Assembly (NCBI RefSeq): GCF_014199625.1
Contig: NZ_JACHNY010000017.1
Span: 1 to 32,056 of the forward strand
Direction: 5' to 3'
Source of the DNA: Sphingomonas abaci
GTDB taxonomy: Bacteria > Pseudomonadota > Alphaproteobacteria > Sphingomonadales > Sphingomonadaceae
Length of the DNA: 32,056 nt
Positions 6,952 through 13,778 of the stretch are shown piece by piece. The first letter of the stretch is position 1; every line of letters begins with the position of its first letter. The notes below the pieces were generated by a model, which was not told where the DNA came from, did no database searches, and saw only the letters and a list, made by a program, of their open reading frames with translations. Position numbers and translations under genes: made by a program.

Positions 6952-8163
6952 ATGGCTACAGGCAACCGGATCGTAACCTTCGAGAAACCGATGGAAATGA
7001 AGGTCAACACCTTCAAATTCCCGGAGCTGATTACTCCACAGGGCAAAAAAGCTCCCCACGGCGCCATTCTCAAGATCGTCACCACGAACATCTGCGGCAG
7101 CGACCTTCACATCTACCGAGGTTCGTTTGAAGTCCCCAAGGGGATGACGATGGGCCACGAAATGACCGGCGAGGTGATCGAGGTCGGCTCCGACGTCGAA
7201 TATATCAAGGTCGGCGATATCGTGTCCGTTCCCTTTAACGTCGGCTGCGGACGCTGCTACAACTGCAAGCACATGCGCTCGGACGTGTGCGAGCACACCA
7301 ACCCCGAAGTCGACTGCGGCGCCTATGGCTTTAACCTGGGTGGATGGACCGGGGGGCAGGGGGATTACCTGTTCGTGCCCTATGCAGACTTCAATCTGCT
7401 GGCTTTCCCCGACAAGGACGCGGCCATGGCGAAGATCCGTGATCTGACGCTCCTTTCGGACGTGTTGCCGACCGCGTTCCACGGGTTCGCCGCTCCCGAC
7501 TGGCCGGCGCAACCGGCCTATATCGTCGGCGAGAATGTGCTGATCTTCGGCGCGGGGCCTGTCGGCCGCGCGGGCGCCGCCTGTGCGAAGCTCCTCGGTG
7601 CCGGCGCCATCATCGTCGCCGACTTCATTCAGGAGCGGCTCGATCTGCTCAAGCCGCACGGCGTCGAGACCATCAACCTGTCGGACGGCATTCCGATCGA
7701 AGATCATCTGGAGCGGATCACCGGCAAGCGCGAGGCCGATCGCGTCATCGACTATGTGGGCCTCGACTGTCGCGGGTTCGGGGCGGAGTCCGACCAGATC
7801 GTCGAGAACGCCGTCACCAACGCCCTGCTGAAATATGTCCGCTTCGGCGGGATGACCAGCACGGTCGGCGTATATTGCCCCAATCCGATCTCCAAGAATC
7901 GGGACAACAAGAAGGGCAGCATGGAAGTCGATTGGGCCAGTGGCTGGATCAAGTCGCCGCGGATGTCGGCAGGCCAGTCGCCGACGGCCAATTACAACCA
8001 CGCCCTCATGCGGGCCATCCTGAACGATCGGATGCCCTATCTGACTCCGATGATGAACACGAAGATCATCAAGCTGGAGGACGCGCCGGCGGCCTACAAG
8101 GAGTTCGATGACGGATCGGCGTTCAAGTACGTCATCGATCCGCACGGCTCTGTGGCGGCCTGA
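6952..8163 (+). CDS. fdhA: Glutathione-independent formaldehyde dehydrogenase
   Basis: 403-aa zinc-dependent dehydrogenase of the Pseudomonas putida formaldehyde dehydrogenase (PFDH) type, which oxidises formaldehyde to formate with tightly bound NAD and no glutathione. Catalytic-zinc residues are Cys48 (TTNICGSDLH) and His69 (GHE); the structural-zinc loop has CGRCYNCKHMRSDVC. The segments VSVPFNVGCGRC, WTGGQGDYLFVPYADFNLL and IRDLTLLSDVLPTAFHG are characteristic, and the NAD site is FGAGPVGRAG. I chose ATG 6952 rather than 6892 because AGGAGA lies 6 nt upstream and MATGNRIV fits family starts. A strong hairpin follows the gene. It is divergent from the SDR gene. Confidence 0.93.
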   Translation: MATGNRIVTFEKPMEMKVNTFKFPELITPQGKKAPHGAILKIVTTNICGSDLHIYRGSFEVPKGMTMGHEMTGEVIEVGSDVEYIKVGDIVSVPFNVGCGRCYNCKHMRSDVCEHTNPEVDCGAYGFNLGGWTGGQGDYLFVPYADFNLLAFPDKDAAMAKIRDLTLLSDVLPTAFHGFAAPDWPAQPAYIVGENVLIFGAGPVGRAGAACAKLLGAGAIIVADFIQERLDLLKPHGVETINLSDGIPIEDHLERITGKREADRVIDYVGLDCRGFGAESDQIVENAVTNALLKYVRFGGMTSTVGVYCPNPISKNRDNKKGSMEVDWASGWIKSPRMSAGQSPTANYNHALMRAILNDRMPYLTPMMNTKIIKLEDAPAAYKEFDDGSAFKYVIDPHGSVAA

Positions 8164-8175
8164 CCATCTAACCCG

Positions 8176-8206
8176 GAATGCCCCCCGGTCATGTCGGGGG
8201 GCATTC
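8176..8206 (+). terminator. Terminator-like hairpin after fdhA
   Basis: Perfect 11-bp stem GAATGCCCCCC/GGGGGGCATTC with a 9-nt loop, 12 nt after the fdhA stop. Very GC-rich, but no T-run follows. Confidence 0.7.
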
Positions 8207-8250
8207 TGAGCCGTTGGGGGCGGACTGCTTGCCGCACGCACACCCCCTTC

Positions 8251-8289
8251 CGGCTTGTCGATCTAACACCCCCCCGGATCGGCAAGCCG
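8251..8289. repeat. Second inverted repeat upstream of frmA
   Basis: CGGCTTGTCGATC (8251-8263) and GATCGGCAAGCCG (8277-8289) pair at 12 of 13 positions around a 13-nt loop rich in C. Could be a backup terminator insulating frmA from fdhA. Confidence 0.5.
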
Positions 8290-8385
8290 CCCCCTTCTGG
8301 AACGCAGCATCAGCCATGGCGCTGCGCTTTTCCGAAGCCGTAACGCCCTGTCGGGCGCTTTCACCACCCTCAGACATTATCCCTC

Positions 8386-8432
8386 TTGCATACTGGCTAG
8401 GAGTATCTTATACATACTCCCAGCCAGTATGC
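8386..8432 (+). promoter_or_regulatory. frmA promoter with paired FrmR-like operators
   Basis: A 19-bp inverted repeat with one mismatch: GCATACTGGCTAGGAGTAT (8388-8406) and ATACTCCCAGCCAGTATGC (8414-8432), spacer 7 nt. Each arm contains a full 17-bp FrmR-like element (8390-8406 and 8414-8430, centres 24 bp apart). The left copy fills the spacer between TTGCAT (8386-8391) and TATACA (8409-8414), 17 nt apart. The right copy covers the likely transcription start. The downstream frmA start is about 75 nt away. Confidence 0.8.
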
Positions 8433-8507
8433 TTGGCTCCGAATCGAGATATCGAAACGGGGACTCGCAACCGGCGGTCCGGTTCTAGAAAAGAGGGAGA
8501 TCCAAAC

Positions 8508-9617
8508 ATGAAATCTCGCGCCGCCGTAGCCTTCGAGGCAGGCAAGCCGCTCGAAATCGTCGAGATCGATGTCGCACCGCCCCAGAAAGGTGAAGTGCTC
8601 ATCAAAGTCACGCATACCGGGGTATGCCACACCGACGCTTTCACGCTGTCCGGCAACGATCCGGAGGGCATTTTCCCGGTCGTTCTCGGCCATGAGGGCG
8701 CGGGCATCGTCGTCGAGGTCGGCGAGGGCGTCACCAGCGTCAAGCCGGGCGATCACGTCATTCCGCTCTACACCGCCGAGTGCGGCAAGTGCGAGTTCTG
8801 CCTGTCCGGCAAGACCAACCTGTGCGTCGCGGTTCGCGAAACGCAGGGCAAGGGCCTGATGCCCGACGGCACCACGCGCTTCTCCTACAACGGCCAGCCC
8901 CTCTATCACTATATGGGCTGCTCGACGTTCAGCGAATACACCGTCGTCGCCGAAGTCTCGCTCGCCAAGATCAACCCCGAAGCGAACCCCGAGCATGTCT
9001 GCCTTCTGGGCTGCGGCGTCACCACCGGCATCGGCGCGGTCCACAACACCGCCAAGGTGCAGCCGGGTGACTCGGTTGCCGTGTTCGGTCTGGGCGGCAT
9101 CGGTCTCGCCGCGATCCAGGGCGCGCGTCAGGCCAAGGCAGGACGCATCATCGCGATCGACACCAACCCGACGAAGTTCGAGCTGGCGCGTCAGTTCGGC
9201 GCGACCGACTGCATCAACCCCAAGGACTATGACAAGCCGATCCAGCAAGTGCTGATCGAGATGACCGGGTGGGGCATCGACCACACGTTCGAGTGCATCG
9301 GTAACGTCCATGTCATGCGGGCCGCGCTGGAATCCGCGCATCGTGGCTGGGGCCAGTCGATCGTCATCGGCGTCGCTGGCGCGGGCCAGGAAATCTCCAC
9401 CCGTCCGTTCCAGCTCGTCACGGGCCGGGTCTGGAAGGGGTCGGCCTTTGGCGGTGTCAAGGGACGGACCCAGCTTCCCGGCATGGTCGAGGACGCCATG
9501 AAGGGTGAAATCGATCTGGCGCCCTTCGTCACCCACACCATGGGTCTCGATGAGATCAACGAAGCCTTCGATCTGATGCACGAAGGCAAGTCGATCCGCA
9601 CCGTGATCCACTACTGA
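8508..9617 (+). CDS. frmA: S-(hydroxymethyl)glutathione dehydrogenase (class III ADH)
   Basis: 369-aa class III alcohol dehydrogenase that oxidises S-hydroxymethylglutathione, formed from formaldehyde and glutathione, to S-formylglutathione using NAD. Catalytic-zinc ligands are Cys40 (TGVCHTDAFTLSG), His62 (GHEGAG) and the Cys in LGCGVTTGIGA; the structural zinc has CGKCEFCLSGKTNLC. The NAD site is FGLGGIGLAAIQGARQA. Length is exactly typical. The frame runs upstream to 8178, but AGAGGGAGA 7 nt before 8508 and the family start MKSRAA fix the start. First gene of the plus-strand array, with the double operator in its promoter. Confidence 0.97.
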   Translation: MKSRAAVAFEAGKPLEIVEIDVAPPQKGEVLIKVTHTGVCHTDAFTLSGNDPEGIFPVVLGHEGAGIVVEVGEGVTSVKPGDHVIPLYTAECGKCEFCLSGKTNLCVAVRETQGKGLMPDGTTRFSYNGQPLYHYMGCSTFSEYTVVAEVSLAKINPEANPEHVCLLGCGVTTGIGAVHNTAKVQPGDSVAVFGLGGIGLAAIQGARQAKAGRIIAIDTNPTKFELARQFGATDCINPKDYDKPIQQVLIEMTGWGIDHTFECIGNVHVMRAALESAHRGWGQSIVIGVAGAGQEISTRPFQLVTGRVWKGSAFGGVKGRTQLPGMVEDAMKGEIDLAPFVTHTMGLDEINEAFDLMHEGKSIRTVIHY

Positions 9618-9668
9618 TCCCTCAACTCTAACCTTCAATTTCAATAGTTAACCTCAAGGAAGAATATC

Positions 9669-10067
9669 ATGGCTGATCCCGTTATCTCCGGCAACGGCGT
9701 GTTCTCGCACGTCTTCATCGGCGCGGCCGATGTCGAGCAGTCGGCAGCGTTCTACGACGCCGCTCTGGGCGCCCTGGGCGTCAAGAACCTCGGCCCCTTC
9801 GGCAATGGTTGGGTGCTCTACGGCCGCGAAAAGCCTGCTTTCATCATTGCCCGTCCCGGCAATGGCGAAGCGCCCTCCAGCAACGGCGTGACGGTCGGCT
9901 TCGCCGCCGCGACGCCCGCCGAAGTGGACGCTTTCCACGCGGCCGGCCTCGCCGCTGGTGGCACCGACGAGGGCCAGCCCGGCCCGCGGGGCCACCTGCC
10001 GGGTGCCTATGCGGCCTATCTGCGCGATCCGGCGGGCAACAAGGTCTGCTCGTACACCTTCATCTAA
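9669..10067 (+). CDS. VOC-family (glyoxalase/bleomycin-resistance fold) protein
   Basis: 132-aa vicinal-oxygen-chelate fold protein. It has the N-terminal SHVFIGAADVEQSAAFYDAA and C-terminal AAYLRDPAGNKVCSYTFI strands seen in glyoxalase-like proteins. In many active VOC metalloenzymes a metal-binding Glu lies in the last strand; here that position appears as Cys/Ser, so metal binding is uncertain. It lies between frmA and the S-formylglutathione hydrolase, 51 nt after frmA with an AAGGAAG RBS, so a role with glutathione adducts or another reactive aldehyde is plausible but unproven. Confidence 0.87.
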   Translation: MADPVISGNGVFSHVFIGAADVEQSAAFYDAALGALGVKNLGPFGNGWVLYGREKPAFIIARPGNGEAPSSNGVTVGFAAATPAEVDAFHAAGLAAGGTDEGQPGPRGHLPGAYAAYLRDPAGNKVCSYTFI

Positions 10068-10111
10068 AGCCGGAAGGTGAGGGCGATACCGGCAACCCTA
10101 TGACTGGCTGT

Positions 10112-10137
10112 CGCCGGCGCTGGAACAGGCGCCGGCG
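10112..10137 (+). terminator. Hairpin between VOC gene and fghA
   Basis: Perfect 9-bp stem CGCCGGCGC/GCGCCGGCG with an 8-nt loop, in the 147-nt gap before fghA. No T-tract follows. It may attenuate transcription or protect the upstream mRNA. Confidence 0.5.
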
Positions 10138-10214
10138 CTTCCCCCCGCACCACAGCCAGGAAAAGGGCGCCTATCACCACACCGTCCACCAACCGTCGAA
10201 GCAAGGAAACAAAA

Positions 10215-11045
10215 ATGGAACGTGTCGAACATCACGCCAGCTTCGGCGGTTGGCAGGACGTCTATCAGCATGACTCGATCAGCCTGGGTTGCCCGATGAA
10301 GGTCGGCGTCTATCTGCCTCCCCAGGTGAAGGACGGTCGCGTGCCGGTGCTGTATTGGCTGTCCGGCCTGACTTGCACCGAACAGAATTTCATTACGAAG
10401 GCTGTCGCGCAGCGTTTCGCTGCCGAGCACGGGATCATCCTCGTCGCGCCGGACACGAGCCCGCGAGGCGAAGGCGTGGCCGACGATCCCAGCTATGATC
10501 TGGGACAGGGCGCCGGCTTCTACGTCAACGCGACTGAGGAACCTTGGGCTGCCCACTACCGCATGTACGATTATGTCGTCGAGGAATTGCCGGCGCTGAT
10601 CGAAGCCACATTTCCGGCCGATGATCGCCGGGCGATTGCCGGTCATTCGATGGGCGGGCACGGCGCACTCGTTGCCGCTCTGCGCAATCCGGGGCGCTAT
10701 CGCAGCGTATCGGCCTTTTCGCCGATCGTCGCGCCGAGCCAGGTGCCTTGGGGCGAGCGCGCTCTGACGGCCTATCTCGGAGACGATCGCGCCGGGTGGA
10801 AGCATTACGACACCATCGAACTCATCAAGTCCGCCAGCGAGCGCCTGCCGTTGCTCGTCGATCAGGGCATGGATGATGAGTTTCTGGATCGCGAGCTGCG
10901 CCCGGATCTGCTGAAGGCGGCCTGCGAGGCTGCGGGGCACCCGCTGATCCTCAACCTGCGACCCGGCTACGATCACAGCTATTATTTCATCGCTAGCTTC
11001 ATCGGCGAGCATATCGGCCATCATGCCAAGGCGCTGTTCCAATGA
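10215..11045 (+). CDS. fghA: S-formylglutathione hydrolase
   Basis: 276-aa alpha/beta hydrolase (esterase D family) that splits S-formylglutathione into formate and glutathione, completing the route begun by frmA. The nucleophile is Ser145 in GHSMGGHG; the triad is completed by Asp221 (near QGMDDEFLD) and His254 in GYDHSYYFI, at the usual family spacing. The oxyanion region LSGLTCTEQNF is intact. The N-terminus MERVEHHASFGGWQDVYQH is typical, and AAGGAAAC precedes the ATG. Its stop overlaps the NDH-2 start as ATGA, linking detoxification to respiration genes in one transcript. Also known as frmB in other bacteria. Confidence 0.97.
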   Translation: MERVEHHASFGGWQDVYQHDSISLGCPMKVGVYLPPQVKDGRVPVLYWLSGLTCTEQNFITKAVAQRFAAEHGIILVAPDTSPRGEGVADDPSYDLGQGAGFYVNATEEPWAAHYRMYDYVVEELPALIEATFPADDRRAIAGHSMGGHGALVAALRNPGRYRSVSAFSPIVAPSQVPWGERALTAYLGDDRAGWKHYDTIELIKSASERLPLLVDQGMDDEFLDRELRPDLLKAACEAAGHPLILNLRPGYDHSYYFIASFIGEHIGHHAKALFQ

Positions 11046-12397
11046 GCGCGGCGGCATCCTCGGCCATGCGCGAAATCGCGTCCAGCAATGACCCCGCCTC
11101 CGGTCGCCATCGCGTGGTGGTCGTGGGCGCGGGCTTCGGCGGCCTCGAAACCGTCCAGCGGCTCGCGGGGAGCGGCGTTGACATCACCCTTGTCGATCGC
11201 CGCAACCACCATCTTTTTCAGCCGCTGCTCTATCAGGTCGCGGGCGCGTCGCTGTCGCCATCGGAGATCGCCTGGCCGATCCGCTCGCTCTTCGCCAAGC
11301 GCAAGGACGTTCGGACTCTGCTCGGTGAGGTCGAAGGCGTGGACACGGGCAACCGGCGCGTCGTTCTCGAAGACGGCTCGACGCTTGGCTATGACACACT
11401 CGTCATCGCGACGGGCGCGCGGCATTCCTATTTCGGGCATGACCAATGGGAGCCTTATGCTCCGGGCCTCAAATCGCTCGAAGATGCGACCACCATTCGC
11501 CGGCGCCTTCTCGTCGCGTTCGAAGAAGCCGAGCGCGAGAGCGATCCCGCGCGCCGTGCGGCCTTGCAGACCTTCGTTATCATCGGCGGCGGGCCTACCG
11601 GCGTCGAACTGGCCGGCACGATCGCGGAGCTTGCCCGTCTGACACTGGTGCGCGATTTCCGGTCGATCGATCCGCGCGCGACGCGGGTGGTGCTGGTCGA
11701 AGCCGGGCAGCGGCTCCTGCAGGTCTTCCCGGAAGATCTGTCGGCCTATACCGCTCAGGCGCTTGAAAAGCTCGGTGTCGAAATCAAGCTCGGCAAGCCG
11801 GTCACGGAATGTTCCGAGCATGGGGTCGTGGTCGACGGTGTGCCTATTCCCGCTGAAACGATTTTGTGGGCAGCAGGCGTTCAGGCCTCGCCCGCCGCGC
11901 GCTGGCTGAACGCTGAAGCCGATCGCGCGGGCCGCGTGGTCGTCGGGCCGGACCTGACAGTGCCAGGACACCCCGACATTTTCGTGATCGGCGATACCGC
12001 AGCCTCGAACGGGTATGACGGCAAGCCGGTGCCCGGTCTCGCGCCGGCTGCAAAGCAGGCCGGACAATATGTGGCCCGGCTGATCCGCCAGCGCTTTAAG
12101 GGGCAGAATGCTTCGGAACCGTTCCGTTACCGGCATCAAGGCAATCTGGCGACGATCGGCCGCAGCCTTGCGGTCGTCGATATGGGCGGGTTCAAATTGC
12201 GCGGTGTTCTGGCGTGGTGGATGTGGAAACTGATCCACATCTACTTCCTGATCGGGACGCAAAATCGGATGAGTGTTGCACTAAGCTGGATGTGGACCCA
12301 CGGCATAGGATATCGTGGCTCGCGTCTGATTACTTACAGCGATCTCGCTCAGCACGATGCCGGGCAGGACCATGACAAGGGGAGGGAAGGCGATTGA
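11042..12397 (+). CDS. ndh: Type II NADH:quinone oxidoreductase (NDH-2 like)
   Basis: 451-aa FAD flavoprotein of the NDH-2 family, which passes electrons from NADH to quinone without pumping protons. The FAD motif VVVVGAGFGGLE is near residue 24, a second dinucleotide motif is FVIIGGGPTGVELAG, and the FAD-contacting FVIGDTA is present. The C-terminal part has the hydrophobic, aromatic WWMWKLIHIYFLIG stretch that anchors NDH-2 to the membrane. The start overlaps fghA by 4 nt and the stop overlaps the DUF3422 gene by 4 nt. In this setting it would re-oxidise NADH made by the formaldehyde dehydrogenases (inference). Confidence 0.92.
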   Translation: MSAAASSAMREIASSNDPASGRHRVVVVGAGFGGLETVQRLAGSGVDITLVDRRNHHLFQPLLYQVAGASLSPSEIAWPIRSLFAKRKDVRTLLGEVEGVDTGNRRVVLEDGSTLGYDTLVIATGARHSYFGHDQWEPYAPGLKSLEDATTIRRRLLVAFEEAERESDPARRAALQTFVIIGGGPTGVELAGTIAELARLTLVRDFRSIDPRATRVVLVEAGQRLLQVFPEDLSAYTAQALEKLGVEIKLGKPVTECSEHGVVVDGVPIPAETILWAAGVQASPAARWLNAEADRAGRVVVGPDLTVPGHPDIFVIGDTAASNGYDGKPVPGLAPAAKQAGQYVARLIRQRFKGQNASEPFRYRHQGNLATIGRSLAVVDMGGFKLRGVLAWWMWKLIHIYFLIGTQNRMSVALSWMWTHGIGYRGSRLITYSDLAQHDAGQDHDKGREGD

Positions 12398-13716
12398 GTG
12401 AAGAGGGCAGCGCCGAGAACAGCGGTTCAACTGTCTATGGAATGCCCACCTATGAGAATAGGCGGGTTGCCATCGACGAGGTTCATGCGCGCCCTTATTT
12501 GCTGATAGATGCGCCGCGTGCCCTGGTGCAGCTCGCCTTCATGAACGAGGGCAATCTGACGAAGGACAAGGCGACCCTCGCGGAAATATCGAGCCGGATG
12601 GGCGCCCCGCTGCCGGATCAGGACACACCTCTTCATGGCCTGACCTGGGATCAGGGTAAATTGCACTGTGAGAAGCACACCGAGTTCTCGACCTACTTGT
12701 GGAGTGCGCCCCTCGATCCGGGCACCGGGGAGCTGGCGGGTGAAGATCCGTTCAAGCACGGCTTTACGCCGCCCGGGCCGGTCATTTGCGGCGTCCGCCT
12801 GGACGTTGTTACGTGGACCGAAGAGACCGCGACCTATATCGATCGCTTCGACCCGATCAGCCGGTGTCATTCGCTCGTCGAGGATGGCATGGCCGATATC
12901 GTCACCGATTTCCGTCAGGACGCCGATGGGCTAACCCGCATCCTCATCCTCGATCGCGGTTTGACGCCGATCCGGCTTGGCGCGCTGGCACAGCGGCTCC
13001 TCGAAATCGAGACCTATCGGACGCTGGCCCTGCTCGGCATCCCACTGACCCAATCGCTGGGGCCGCATCTGCGCAGCATAGAGAAGCGCCTTGCCGCCAT
13101 CACCAACGAGATGCGCAAATCTGCACGCCGCGACAGCGAGGGGCTACTTTCCCGGCTGACCGACCTTTCGGCCGAGCTGGAGGCGGACACGGCGTCCAGC
13201 CTCTACCGCTTCGGTGCGAGCCGTGCCTATTATGAAATCGTCGAGGAGCGGCTTGCAGCGCTCGGCGAAACCTTCGTCCCGGGCTGCTATCGCTGGCGCA
13301 ACTTCCTCCATCGCAGGATCGCGCCCGCCATGCGGACCTGTCGCGTGATCGAGGAACGGCAAGCCAATCTCTCCGACAAGCTGGCGCGCGCGACCACGCT
13401 GCTGCGGTCGTGGATCGATGTGCAACTCGAACGCCAGAACAGCGATCTGCTGGCCTCGATGGACAATCGGGCGAAGCTGCAATTGCAGCTTCAACAGACC
13501 GTGGAAGGCCTGTCTGTCGCGGCGATCTCCTATTATGTGATCGGCCTGCTCTCCTATCTCATCAAGGGCATACCGGGGATTCACGACATGGTGGCGCCCG
13601 AGCTGGTGATCGCCGCTCTGGTTCCCCTTGCCGTCCTTGGTGTCTGGTGGACCGTTCGACAGATCAGGAACGCGCACAGCGACCATGGACCGCCGCCCGC
13701 AAAAAAGCAGATATGA
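12394..13716 (+). CDS. DUF3422-family membrane protein
   Basis: 440-aa protein of a family without an established function. The N-terminal EVHARP motif (residues 29-34) is characteristic of DUF3422, followed by a soluble domain, a helical, possibly coiled-coil region (about 230-360), and two predicted membrane helices near 367-385 and 395-415. The topology resembles a membrane-anchored sensor or transporter accessory. The start is TTG at 12394, overlapping the ndh stop, with GGAGGGAAGG ahead of it. Tight coupling to NDH-2 suggests a role at the membrane linked to respiration, which is only inference. Confidence 0.85.
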   Translation: MSEEGSAENSGSTVYGMPTYENRRVAIDEVHARPYLLIDAPRALVQLAFMNEGNLTKDKATLAEISSRMGAPLPDQDTPLHGLTWDQGKLHCEKHTEFSTYLWSAPLDPGTGELAGEDPFKHGFTPPGPVICGVRLDVVTWTEETATYIDRFDPISRCHSLVEDGMADIVTDFRQDADGLTRILILDRGLTPIRLGALAQRLLEIETYRTLALLGIPLTQSLGPHLRSIEKRLAAITNEMRKSARRDSEGLLSRLTDLSAELEADTASSLYRFGASRAYYEIVEERLAALGETFVPGCYRWRNFLHRRIAPAMRTCRVIEERQANLSDKLARATTLLRSWIDVQLERQNSDLLASMDNRAKLQLQLQQTVEGLSVAAISYYVIGLLSYLIKGIPGIHDMVAPELVIAALVPLAVLGVWWTVRQIRNAHSDHGPPPAKKQI

Positions 13717-13778
13717 TCCCTTTATCGCCTCCGTGCGTCTAGCGCGCGCCGGGGGCGAAACCGGCAGGAGGATTTCCA

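Larger units (their letters stand above)
8164..8507. other. fdhA-frmA intergenic region with two hairpins and frmA promoter
   Basis: 344 nt. In order it holds the fdhA terminator hairpin, a second hairpin (8251-8289) and the frmA promoter/operator (8386-8432). The frmA frame is open across much of it, but no protein-like conservation is seen before 8508. Confidence 0.7.

Noticed and set aside
6895..8241. 448-codon minus-strand ORF antisense to fdhA
   Set aside because: It mirrors the fdhA codon pattern, has no family resemblance and no RBS; a GC-rich shadow frame.
8178..8507. N-terminal extension of frmA
   Set aside because: The in-frame region covers hairpins and the promoter; the family start and RBS are at 8508.
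8397..9644. 415-codon minus-strand ORF antisense to frmA
   Set aside because: Shadow of frmA; it would overlap the frmA promoter and shows no protein motif.
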